From: JALZEG01 sp046263255
GTDB lineage: Bacteria > Actinomycetota > CADDZG01 > WHSQ01
Direction of reading: 5' to 3'
DNA length: 47,976 nucleotides
NCBI GenBank assembly: GCA_046263255.1
Contig: JBHELD010000027.1
Location: 1 to 47,976, forward strand
The notes beneath the pieces are model-generated. The model did not search any database and was not told the origin of the DNA. It worked only from the letters and a program-made list of their open reading frames with translations. Within the stretch, counting starts at the first letter, position 1; each line of letters opens with the position of its first letter. The position numbers and the translations under genes are program-made. Of the stretch, positions 42,201 through 47,976 are shown piece after piece.

Positions 42201-43483
42201 TGGCGTGCACGTCGATGTCCTTCGACGTCCACGTCTTCGAGATCTTCGGGACCCTCTGCTCGGGCGGCACGGTCCTGCTGGTCGACGACGCGCTCGCGTT
42301 CACCTCGCTCGAGCGGCGAGGCGAGATGACGCTGCTGAACGCGGTCCCCTCGGCGGTCGGGGAGCTGATCGCGGCAGAGCCGCTCCCGCCGCAGATCAAG
42401 ACGGTGAACCTTCCGGGAGAGCCGTTGAGCCGGAAGCTCGTGGACCGGATCTTCGCCGCGAGCACGGCAGAGCGCATCGTCAACCTCTACGGGCCCACAG
42501 AGGACACCACCTATTCCACCGCCGCGTTCCTCGAGCCGGGAGAGGAGGGGCCGCCGTCGATCGGGCGCCCCATCGCCAACACCTGGATCCACCTCCTCGA
42601 CCGGAACCTCGAGCCCGTGCCGCCCGGCGTGCCGGGCGAGGTCTACATCGGGGGCGCCGGGCTCGCCCGCGGTTATTTCGGACGTCCGGCGATGACGGCC
42701 GAGAGGTTCCTCCCCGACGTCGTGGCGCCGGAGACGGGCGCGCGTATGTACAAGACCGGCGACCTCGCGCGCTACCGTCCCGACGGGTCCCTCGACTTCA
42801 TGGGACGTCTCGACTACCAGGTGAAGATCCGCGGCTTCCGCGTCGAGCTGGGCGAGATCGAGCACGTGCTGCTGTCGCACGAGGCGGTGCGTCACGCGGT
42901 GGTCACGGCCCCCGAGGGACCGGCGGGACGCCGCATCGTCGCGTACGCGGTCGCCGAGGAAGGGGCCTCCGTCGACGCCGAGGAGCTGCGCGCACACCTT
43001 GCGGCGCGGCTCCCCGACTACATGGTGCCGTCGGCGTTCGTCCTCCTGGACGCGCTGCCCCTCAACCCGAACGGCAAGGTCGACCGCGCCGCCCTGCCGC
43101 AACCCGGCGCGCCCCGGCCCGCGCCGGGTTCCGCCGGCCTCGAACCGGCTAGCGCGACCGAGACCGTGCTGGCTTCGATCTGGAGCGAGCTGCTGGACGT
43201 CGCCGACGTGCGCCGGGACGACAGCTTCTTCGCCCTCGGCGGCCAGTCGTTGCTCGCGACGCGGCTCGTCTCCCGGATCCGCGAGACGTGGGGGGTCGAC
43301 GCTCGCCTGCGCGTGGTCTTCGACGCTCCGACGTTGCAGGACCTGGCCGCGCGGATCGGCGAGCTCGCGGGCGGAGCGGCCGAGGCCGACGCCATCGCGA
43401 CGGCCGTCGCGGAGATCGAGAGCCTCTCCGAAGAGGACGTGAAGCGGATGCTCGCGTCGATGGAGGGCGAAGACGATGGCTGA
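33233..43483 (+). CDS. Hybrid PKS-NRPS: KS-(vestigial AT)-ACP-C-A-T-E-C-A-T
   Basis: A 3416-residue megasynthase. The KS (4-425) is complete: Cys164 (DAGCCASL), His301 (EAHGSGT), His340 (KTNVGH). Residues 425-715 are a shrunken AT: only the edges are recognisable (RPLALLFSGDEE; APTYPFQRTRCW), and GHSxG reads GSGVG with Gly580 where Ser should be. After a duplicated 11-residue linker comes an ACP (Ser803). Then C (HHIVYDG, 995), A (code by hand D-A-W-A-F-G-L-V-V, substrate unclear), and T with GGDS (Ser1850). E has HHLVVDA at 2035. C after E is of DCL type (HHLLLDG, 2488). A (code D-V-F-N-N-P-L-T-Y, resembling alanine domains) and T (Ser3339) follow. The E domain implies a D-residue. No thioesterase is present; the last eight bases overlap the FkbK-like gene. 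Confidence 0.93.
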   Translation: MARYEDVAVIGLSGIFPEAADLAALHRNLAEGRDSVRSLPQERIEHTSIDPTLEYPTAGCLDRIDLFDHGFFNISLREAEYMDPHQRVTLELVCAAIENAGYSLASLRGTRTGVFLSAPRPEYYEPFRDVDPLELLGNAPSALAGRISYVLDLHGPSIVIDAGCCASLVAVDAACRDLFDGESRFAVAGGVALTVLFEPTATTAAFTEIMSPGGKCKAFDASADGTAAGEGGAIVVLKLLRHALEDGDHVHAVIKGAAVNQNGYRSNGLSAPSPAAQAEVIRKAWDLAGTDPRSIGYVEAHGSGTRLGDVVEVQGLAEAFRGAGRALPCRIGSVKTNVGHLDHAAGIAGMVKAILSLRHKTLYPSLHFESPNPLIDFAGAVEVQRDAEPWGAPEAGARRAGVSSFSLAGTNVHLVLEEAPERPPTVTPDAPELVTVSAKSGTALREYCRALARFTAASDHDLASVAASLNRGRDDHQVRAAAVVATRDELVSWLEATALGAEDLQPVPREERPLALLFSGDEEVPGQAQEQTLDDLSPVASPVEMPEEAAPGLRLYGWHQALHSLVRSLGLTEKSVLGSGVGNLTVRTILGGPGGPARGEATADVVEEAAQEAATMQPSARVDVERLAAALDALGPDVVFLEMGGDGVLGRSVRALRPGAVVTPLLRGASPGLGALAELYAAGVAIDWERFYEGRDVPRIEAPTYPFQRTRCWCRAPGDYRRHGVEHAPDEVRALIDTPEVAWASDEDNVEVAWASDEDNVEVAPSGRFATDTERVLAGIWNEALKVEPQEASADYFDLGGTSITGMVVLDGVARDFGVKLAFQDLYECSRLDELAARIDALVPTSAATEEPPIERIPRGDDLPVSYGQEQIWFLDQLDPGTPLYNIPFDLHLEGDLDRAALHRALEDLARRHEVLRMGFLAVEGEPRAFVEPEPAVELPFVDLTSLPREAARAEALRLFDEEATTPFDLSRPPLFRGKLVALGPGDHVLLMTFHHIVYDGWTPTIIQEELSALYAAAAEGRDADLPRLPIQYPDFADWQRQWMSGDVLARGLEFWRDHLAGAPPLDLPTDRPRPPVQSYSGDIVSLWIDEDVARALRELSRRESVTMFTTMMAAFNVLMARYSGQDDVVIGTPTSGRKKPETRGLIGYFNNMLPLRVRLEGDPSFTELMQRVKDVAAQALDHDDVPFEKMVDELKPERDLSRNPLFQVAYSHQNAPQEGYELKGLAVSTFAEGDIRGIAPGTAKFDLTLGIGDAGEGELEGYLEYATDLFDRSTAEAMVVHLDALLRSIVAAPETPLSRLALLDPAEQRALVERHNQPLPDRTPAFVHERVAAHARSSPDATALVSGDAELSYGELDARAAAVAAHLAGAGVGRGDVVAIGIARSFGQVVAALGALKAGAAYLPMDPAYPDKRLAFMIDDARPAALVADEAFAARAGAADVPLVTVPEDAAPVLDAAIEVGADDLAYVIYTSGSTGEPKGVGVTHSNLAHLLEWHTTAYPVEPGERASAMAPLSFDASVWELWWPLAAGAALVLVPDDVRADPAALVETLARQRVAHAFVPTVLAPSLLSRTPPSALKTLFVGGDRLTARPAAGFGPRVVNLYGPSEATVVCTHAGVGPGSDMPGVGTPVTGARVYLLDEDLDPVPDGLPGEVWVGGRGVARGYLHRPALTAERFVPDPFSPEPGARMYRSGDRGRYASDGTIAFLGRNDDQVKVRGYRVELGEVEAALQAHPGVDEAAAVLRDGRLVAYVTGTRPPDMRAARDFLREMVPEHMIPVALVALDALPVTAGGKLDRAALPAPSFDGAEDARPYSEPRTEAERLLAEVWSEVLRVGRVGRDDNFFDLGGDSILSIQIVARAAARGVTLLPKQVFEAQTIAGLAALVAEPGPAELTQPRRLVTGPVPLTPIQRWFFEQDLADAHHFNQAMVLEIPGRVDEDALRAALRAVTEQHDALRTRWGRDGLGWRGVIAASEDADLLRAVDLSGHDPATTVLEMEREATSIQASFDLAHGPLLRAGLFRFDGVQRPQLLVTIHHLVVDAISWGSLVHDLETAYAQVLRGDPVELPAKTASFQEWARHLEIRAGQVDAAEKEMWVARVSELEPALLRRDADGTNDVASAEEVSVELDEQRSRALIETVVRDHGLQPNETLLAALALAFRSVARGRDLVVDVEGHGRDPGDSGLELSRTVGWFTTIFPVAIDLRAGATAALRSARDQMRESSSSGIAYGLLRYLGAPADAQPLRDAPQAEVSFNYLGRFEGSLEGGGGVLVPTEGPLGALRAPAGARRHLVEVEAWVSEGKVRVDAVFSRGVHERATIDEVRDAFMAAVDEVVAAAGSVDVPDDRESAALLASTPDAADAYPLTPMQQGLLFHSRYEPEGSLYHEQLVMTIEGDLDAARLEDAWQRVAARHPILGGTVVTENVAEPLLVVPAEPRLEVAQLDWRASAGDLDAFLVEDRERGLDLTRQLMRIALIRVADDVHRLVWSHHHLLLDGWSVQLALDELLELYERGATAQVDPSGDYRSFAGWLRAREPAADLDYWRDALRGFDAPTDLRLPVPAERGEGHGMVARHLDAEEAAAVAAFARAQRVTMSTLAEAAWAETLGVYSGTADVVFGAIASGRSAPVDRIERTVGLFINTIPVRVRIPSATPVGAWLADLQAQALDRRDHEHAPLVDVQQASEIPAPAPLFDTLLAYENYPLGDVWDEEEQTLTLSGAPTSENTNYPISLVIAPGDGLTFRLSFDRARLDEPVATALVERFAAVLRGIASDAERPVASLSALTEADRAALGRFNETRVDYANDLLVHEMFEAQAASTPAAEAVACGPASVTYAELNERAGALADHLRDRGVGPDVLVAICCERTVAMVTAMLAVLKAGGAYVPVDPRYPADRVAFMLEDTAAPVLLTERHLAERLPAGAAKVVLLDAAGNGDARAASPAPARGASSRNLAYVLYTSGSTGRPKGIGIEHRSVTAFLNWAMETWADDPNVVMACTSMSFDVHVFEIFGTLCSGGTVLLVDDALAFTSLERRGEMTLLNAVPSAVGELIAAEPLPPQIKTVNLPGEPLSRKLVDRIFAASTAERIVNLYGPTEDTTYSTAAFLEPGEEGPPSIGRPIANTWIHLLDRNLEPVPPGVPGEVYIGGAGLARGYFGRPAMTAERFLPDVVAPETGARMYKTGDLARYRPDGSLDFMGRLDYQVKIRGFRVELGEIEHVLLSHEAVRHAVVTAPEGPAGRRIVAYAVAEEGASVDAEELRAHLAARLPDYMVPSAFVLLDALPLNPNGKVDRAALPQPGAPRPAPGSAGLEPASATETVLASIWSELLDVADVRRDDSFFALGGQSLLATRLVSRIRETWGVDARLRVVFDAPTLQDLAARIGELAGGAAEADAIATAVAEIESLSEEDVKRMLASMEGEDDG
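35450..35515 (+). repeat. 33-bp tandem duplication in the PKS-NRPS linker
   Basis: Two adjacent 33-base units (35450-35482 and 35483-35515) differ at one base (GAG versus GAA) and encode EVAWASDEDNV twice, followed by a partial third EVA. They lie in the linker before the ACP, residues 740-761, and keep the frame. The near identity points to a recent slippage or duplication. Confidence 0.9.
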
Positions 43484-44345
43484 GCCCCGCGGGACGACGG
43501 TAGGAGTGGTGGGCGCGGGCGTGATGGGGACGGGCATCGCGCAGTCGCTCGCCGAAGCCGGGCATCGCGTCGTCGTCGTGGACGTCTCCGACGCCGCGCT
43601 GGGGCGCGTCGTGCCGGAGGTGCGCAAGGGGATCTCGATGAGCGCGCTGCTGGGCCACAAGCCCGCGCGGTCCGCCGACGAGATCGTCGCGTCGATCGCC
43701 ACAACGACCGACTACGAGCGGCTGCGCGACGCGGCGTACGTCATCGAGAACGCGACCGAGAAAGTCGAGGTGAAGGCGGAGGTGTATCCGCGTCTGGACG
43801 CGGTGTGCCCGCCCGCGACGATCTTCGCCGTCAACACGTCGGCGATCCAGATCGCGCGGCTCGCCGCGCTGACGAGCCGGCCCGACAGGGTCGTCGGGAT
43901 GCACCTGATGAACCCGGTCCCGCTGAAGCCGACGGTCGAGGTCGTCCGCAGCGCCCAGACGAGCGACGAGACGGTCGATACCACGCTCGCGCTCCTGCGG
44001 ACGATGGGCAAGGAGGGGATCGTCGTCAACGACTCGCCCGGGTTCGTTTCGAACCGCGTGCTGATGCTGACGGTGAACGAGGCGATCGCGGTGCTCGCGG
44101 ACGGCGTCGCTCCGGCGGAGGACATCGACCGCATCTTCAAGTCCTGCTTCGGCCACAAGATGGGGCCGCTCGAGACGGCCGACCTGATCGGCCTCGACAC
44201 GATCCTGAACTCGCTCGTCGTCCTGCGCGACAGCTTCGGCGACGCGAAGTTCGAGCCGCACCCGCTGCTCCACAAGAAGGTCGACGCAGGCGACCTCGGC
44301 CGCAAGAGCGGGCGCGGCTTCCACGAGTACGGGGCACCTCGATGA
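43476..44345 (+). CDS. 3-hydroxyacyl-CoA dehydrogenase (FkbK-like)
   Basis: A 289-residue NAD-dependent dehydrogenase of the 3-hydroxybutyryl-CoA dehydrogenase type. The Rossmann motif is VGVVGAGVMGTGIAQSLAEAGH; the catalytic region has RVVGMHLMNPVPLKPTVEVV, with the His-Asn-Pro context, and NDSPGFVSNRVLM. It completes the FkbH/I/J/K set for converting ACP-bound glycerate to a hydroxymalonyl-type unit, although it is placed among the NRPS genes on the other strand from its partners. No FkbG-like O-methyltransferase is in the window. It overlaps the upstream gene by 8 and the downstream gene by 4 bases. Confidence 0.9.
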   Translation: MAEPRGTTVGVVGAGVMGTGIAQSLAEAGHRVVVVDVSDAALGRVVPEVRKGISMSALLGHKPARSADEIVASIATTTDYERLRDAAYVIENATEKVEVKAEVYPRLDAVCPPATIFAVNTSAIQIARLAALTSRPDRVVGMHLMNPVPLKPTVEVVRSAQTSDETVDTTLALLRTMGKEGIVVNDSPGFVSNRVLMLTVNEAIAVLADGVAPAEDIDRIFKSCFGHKMGPLETADLIGLDTILNSLVVLRDSFGDAKFEPHPLLHKKVDAGDLGRKSGRGFHEYGAPR

Positions 44346-47300
44346 CGTTCCTCTCCGCGGCGCAGCGGGGCTTGTGGGTGCTCGAGCAGCTTGCACCTGG
44401 AAGCGCGTTCTACAACGTCCCGCGGGCCTTCCGGCTGAAGGGGAGGCTGGATTCCGGCGCGCTCCACGCCTCGCTGCGCCTGCTCGTCGAGCGTCACGAG
44501 GTGCTGCGAACGAGCATCGGCGCCGAGGACGGCGCGCCGGTGCCGAGGCTGCGGCGGCCCGCGGCTTTCCGACCGGAGACGCAAGATCTCGCCGGCGTCC
44601 CGGAGGGGCGGCGAGACGCCGAGGCGTACCGGCGCGCGGTCGCCGCAGCGCGGCGGCCGTTCGACCTCGACGGCGAGCTGCCGTTCAGGTCTCTGTTGCT
44701 GCGGCTGTCGGACGAGCATCACGTCCTCGTCGTGGTCTTCCACCACGTGGCCGCGGACGAGACCGCGGCCGCCGTCGCGCTCGGCGAGGTCTCGGCGGCG
44801 TACGCGGACGCATCCGCGGGCCGCGCGCCGGCGCTCCCGCCGGTACGGGCTCAGTACGCCGAGGTCGCGCGGCGCCGGGAGGAGTCGTTGCGGGGAGAGG
44901 ACCTCGACGTCCTGCTCGCGTGGTGGCGCAAGCGGTTGCGCGGGGCTCCCCGAGACCTCGCGCTCCCGGTCGACCGCCCGGCGCCCCCCGTCCCGAGCTT
45001 CAAGGGCGCGACCGTCGCGTTCGAACTGCCCGACGATCTCGCGCGGGCGGCCGACGACGCCGCGTTGCTTGCGTCGTTCGCCGCGACGCTCCATCGTTAC
45101 ACCGGCCAGGACGACCTCGTCCTGGGATGGCTGGTGGACGGCCGCGGCGCCGACGCCCGCGACGTCGTCGGGACGTTCGTGAACGTGCTCCCGCTGAGGC
45201 TCGCCGTCCGCGGCGACACGACCTTCGGCGCGCTCGTCGAGAGGGTGCGGGACGACGTCGCCGATCTCATGGAGCACCGCGAGCTCCCGCTCGAAAGGCT
45301 CATCGAGGAGCTGCGTCCGGGACGCGCGCCGGGTCACGCGCCGCTCTTCCGGGTGGGCGCCGAGGTGGCCGCCGCCGGCGACGAGGTCGCGCTCGCCCTG
45401 ACGGGTGTGGAGGTCGAGCCGCTCGACCTCGAGGACTCGACCGCGCGGTTCGACCTCTATCTCGCCGCGGCGCGCGGGCCCCGCGGCGTCCGCTGCGATC
45501 TCGAGCTGTCGACCGACGTCTTCGATCCCGTGACGATCCGTGCGCTCGCGCGCCACTGGGTCAACCTGTTGCGCTCGGGAACGGCGACGCCCGGCCGGAT
45601 GGTGTCGGAGCTCTCGATCCTGGATCCCGCCGAACGCGCCGAGCTCACGACAGGAGGCGCGCGGCCCCCTGCGTACGACGCCCTCCTCGTCCACGAGGCC
45701 GTAGCCGCCCAGGTGCGGGCGCGTCCCACGGCCCCCGCAGTTGTCGCCGGTGAGGTCATTTTGTCTTACGAGGAGCTCGACCGGGCGGCCGCCGAAGTGG
45801 CCGCGACCCTGGCGGCGCACCGGGTCGCGCGCGGCTCGGTCGTCGCCGTCGTCGCAGACCGCGGGCCGCGGATGATCCCTGCGATGCTCGGGACGCTGAA
45901 GGCAGGGTGCGCGTACCTCCCGCTCGATCCCGCGTACCCGGCGGCGCGCCTCACGCTGATGCTCGAAGACTCCGGCGCTGCAGCGATCGTCGGTGACGTC
46001 CCCCAGGGCGTGACGGTCCCCGAGGGCGTTGCGCTCGTGCACCCGTCCCGCGGGGAACCTGCGGCGGCGCCCGCGGTCCACCCGCGGGACCTCGCGTACG
46101 TGATCTACACGTCCGGCTCGACCGGACGTCCCAAGGGCGTGATGGTCGACCACGCCTCGCTGGCGCGGTTCGTCGACTCGATCGCGCGGGAGCTCGAGCT
46201 GACCTCCGCGGACCGCGTGCTGCAGTTCGCGTCGCCGAGCTTCGACACCGCGGTCGAGGAGATATGGCCGGCGCTCGCCTGTGGCGGGACGGTCGTCCTG
46301 CGCGGGCCCGACGCGTGGGACCCCGCCGAGCTGCGCGATCGAGTGGTCGAGCACGGCATCAGCGTCCTCGACCTCCCGACGGCGTACTGGCACGAGGTCG
46401 CGTCCGCAGCCGGCGAGGGCGTGGACGTGAGGGCGGTCACGTCGTTGCGCCTGGTCGTGGTGGGCGGGGAGGCGATGTCGGCGGACAAGACGCGCCTCTG
46501 GCTCGACACCGCGGCGCGCGACGTCCGCCTCCTGAACACGTACGGTCCGACGGAGACCACGGTGACCGCGACCTCGTTCGACGTGCTGCAACCGCCCGCG
46601 GGCAGTGCGCCGGTGCCGATCGGGCGCCCGATCCCGGGAGCGGCCGCATACGTGCTCGACGACGCGCAGGAGCCGGTCCCGGCGGGCGCGACCGGGGAGC
46701 TGTACGTCGGAGGGGCCGGCGTCGCGCGCGGCTACCTCGATCGTCCCGCCCTCACCGCGGAGAGGTTCCTCCCCGACCCCTACGCAGGCCGCCCCGGGGC
46801 GCGCATGTACCGGACCGGCGACCGCGCCCGTCGCCGCCGCGACGGCGCCCTCGACTTCGCCGGCCGCCGGGACGACCAGCTGAAGGTCGCCGGCTATCGG
46901 GTGGAGCCGGGGGAGGTGGAGGCCGCGCTGCGAACGCACGCCCGCGTGCGCGCCGCCGCAGCGACGCGGGTGCCGGGCGACGCGGAGGGACTCGCCGCTT
47001 ACTTCGTCCCGGCCGGTGCCGCTCCCCACGCGGCGGAGCTGCGCGAGTGGCTGCGTGCGCGGCTTCCGGAGCACATGGTCCCGGCGGTCTTCGTGCCTCT
47101 CGACGCGCTGCCGCTGACGCCGTCGGGGAAGGTCGACCGGAACGCGCTGCCGGGGCTCGTCCCCAAGCGAGGGAGCCGCGACGGCGACGCGCCCCGCACC
47201 CCGTCCGAGCAGGTGTTGAAGGCTATCTGGCAGGGGCTGCTCGGGGTCGAAGACGTCGGCGTGGAGGAGAGCTTCTTCGACCTCGGCGGGCACTCGCTCC

Positions 47301-47976
47301 TCGCGACCAGGCTCGTGTCGCGGATCCGGCACGACTTCGGCGTCTCGCTCCCCTTGCGGACGATCTTCGAGTGGCCGACGATCGCCGGCCTCGCCGAGGT
47401 CGTGGACCGGTCGGTTGCCGGCGCGACGGACGAGCTGCCGCTCGAGCGGGTGCCGCGCCGAGAAGACCTGCCGCCGTCGTTCGCGCAGCAGCGCCTGTGG
47501 TTCATCGACCAGTTCAAGCCCGGAAGCTCCGACTACGTCATCGCCCCGCGCGCGGACCTGCGCGGCCCCCTCGACGCCGACGCGCTGCGCGGCGCGGTCA
47601 CCGGGATCGCCGCGCGGCACGAGGCGCTGCGCACCACGTTCCCGGCGCGCGGCGGCGAGGCGCGGCAGGAGATCGCACCCGAACCGGCCGTCGTCTTCGA
47701 GGTCGTCGACCTCGGGAGCGTGGCCCCCGCCGAGCGGGAGCGCGCCGCCGCGGACGTCGTGACGCGTGAAGCCGCGCGGCCCTTCGACCTCGCGACCGGC
47801 CCCCTGTGGCGCTGCACGCTGGTCCGCCTCGCCGACGACCGCCACCTCTTTGCCACCTGCATGCACCACATCGTGTCGGACGGCTGGAGCCTCGGCATCT
47901 TCGCGACCGAGCTGTCGGAGCTCTACAGCGCCGCGGTCGAAGGGCGGCAGCCGCAGCTCCCCGAGCTCGACGTCGC
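44342..47976 (+). CDS. Non-ribosomal peptide synthetase C-A-T-C, cut by the window end
   Basis: Starts at ATG 44342 inside the dehydrogenase stop (ATGA) and has no stop before the right edge: at least 1211 residues. The first condensation domain (1-430) carries HHVAADE at 134-140, so the Gly of HHxxxDG is Glu. The adenylation domain (about 445-940) shows YTSGSTGRPKG, FDTAVEEIWPAL, TYGPTETTVT and YRTGDRARRRRDGALDFAGR. The carrier domain has FFDLGGHSLLATRL with Ser985. A second condensation domain begins near 1039 and has an intact HHIVSDG at 1175 before the sequence ends. It continues the same assembly line; later modules and any thioesterase lie outside. Confidence 0.92.
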   Translation, partial: MTFLSAAQRGLWVLEQLAPGSAFYNVPRAFRLKGRLDSGALHASLRLLVERHEVLRTSIGAEDGAPVPRLRRPAAFRPETQDLAGVPEGRRDAEAYRRAVAAARRPFDLDGELPFRSLLLRLSDEHHVLVVVFHHVAADETAAAVALGEVSAAYADASAGRAPALPPVRAQYAEVARRREESLRGEDLDVLLAWWRKRLRGAPRDLALPVDRPAPPVPSFKGATVAFELPDDLARAADDAALLASFAATLHRYTGQDDLVLGWLVDGRGADARDVVGTFVNVLPLRLAVRGDTTFGALVERVRDDVADLMEHRELPLERLIEELRPGRAPGHAPLFRVGAEVAAAGDEVALALTGVEVEPLDLEDSTARFDLYLAAARGPRGVRCDLELSTDVFDPVTIRALARHWVNLLRSGTATPGRMVSELSILDPAERAELTTGGARPPAYDALLVHEAVAAQVRARPTAPAVVAGEVILSYEELDRAAAEVAATLAAHRVARGSVVAVVADRGPRMIPAMLGTLKAGCAYLPLDPAYPAARLTLMLEDSGAAAIVGDVPQGVTVPEGVALVHPSRGEPAAAPAVHPRDLAYVIYTSGSTGRPKGVMVDHASLARFVDSIARELELTSADRVLQFASPSFDTAVEEIWPALACGGTVVLRGPDAWDPAELRDRVVEHGISVLDLPTAYWHEVASAAGEGVDVRAVTSLRLVVVGGEAMSADKTRLWLDTAARDVRLLNTYGPTETTVTATSFDVLQPPAGSAPVPIGRPIPGAAAYVLDDAQEPVPAGATGELYVGGAGVARGYLDRPALTAERFLPDPYAGRPGARMYRTGDRARRRRDGALDFAGRRDDQLKVAGYRVEPGEVEAALRTHARVRAAAATRVPGDAEGLAAYFVPAGAAPHAAELREWLRARLPEHMVPAVFVPLDALPLTPSGKVDRNALPGLVPKRGSRDGDAPRTPSEQVLKAIWQGLLGVEDVGVEESFFDLGGHSLLATRLVSRIRHDFGVSLPLRTIFEWPTIAGLAEVVDRSVAGATDELPLERVPRREDLPPSFAQQRLWFIDQFKPGSSDYVIAPRADLRGPLDADALRGAVTGIAARHEALRTTFPARGGEARQEIAPEPAVVFEVVDLGSVAPAERERAAADVVTREAARPFDLATGPLWRCTLVRLADDRHLFATCMHHIVSDGWSLGIFATELSELYSAAVEGRQPQLPELDV

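Noticed and set aside
43712..47869. A 1385-codon open frame on the minus strand opposite the NRPS genes
   Set aside because: It has no recognisable domain, is arginine/proline rich and mirrors the codon pattern of the NRPS and dehydrogenase genes. Long antisense frames are expected at this G+C; the same applies to frames at 36521-39490 and 34853-36409.
1..47976. CRISPR arrays, tRNA or rRNA genes, insertion sequences
   Set aside because: No regularly spaced repeats, no tRNA-like cloverleaf, no rRNA stretches and no transposase motifs were seen on either strand by eye.

Overview
This is a high-G+C actinobacterial window. The evidence is mycothiol-dependent maleylpyruvate-isomerase-family genes (three copies, two of them broken), an MbtH/NRPS cluster, and a DUF4383/YibE/lysyl-oxidase-like gene set. 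A soil lineage near the Thermoleophilia would fit, but that placement is inference from gene content only. By hand count TAG is the commonest stop (about 20 TAG, 15 TGA, 1 TAA); TGA occurs mostly where genes overlap.

Bases 1-17.4 kb are ordinary chromosomal and accessory genes. They include a DUF1801 protein, a class III nucleotidyl cyclase, a GH15 glucoamylase/trehalase-like enzyme followed by a small membrane protein, a Cys-rich HTH regulator with folE and a DUF2231 membrane protein, a TfoX-like protein, a large lipoprotein, a YibE/F membrane protein, an M15 peptidase, a 3-hydroxyisobutyrate-dehydrogenase-like enzyme and an HxlR regulator next to yceI. This part holds five disrupted genes: two with a single in-frame TAG (an SDR and a lysyl-oxidase-like protein), two with frameshifts (MPI family and DUF4383) and one truncated MPI remnant. 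No gene to the right of 17.4 kb is broken.

Bases 18.0-22.0 kb hold the most interesting locus, a compact putative RiPP system. A 51-residue precursor has a double-glycine leader and a C-terminal CC-x4-CC tail. After a strong terminator comes a one-directional operon: a fusion of a degenerate C39-like domain, VKOR and thioredoxin; a RimK-like ATP-grasp ligase; and a lipoprotein glutaminyl-peptide cyclotransferase. The genes overlap by 4 bp. Together they suggest a peptide that is recognised by its leader, oxidised to disulfides, ligated by the ATP-grasp enzyme and possibly capped with pyroglutamate.

Bases 22.0-26.1 kb hold a two-gene minus-strand operon (a DGQHR/DndB-like protein and an HTH-STAND ATPase), then a divergent pair: a 36-residue exported peptide ending in CC and an XRE-TPR regulator. 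A perfect palindrome lies between the pair, which resembles an RNPP-type peptide/receptor module.

Bases 26.2-48.0 kb are a hybrid NRPS/PKS cluster that continues past the right edge. It has mbtH; a minus-strand set for an ACP-bound glycerate-derived unit (FkbH-like, KASIII-like, acyl-CoA dehydrogenase, ACP) whose fifth member (FkbK-like dehydrogenase) lies between NRPS genes; an NRPS C-A-T; a PKS-NRPS KS-(vestigial AT)-ACP-C-A-T-E-C-A-T; and a further NRPS C-A-T-C cut by the window end. The KS module's AT has lost its catalytic serine and most of its core, so its extender unit must arrive another way.
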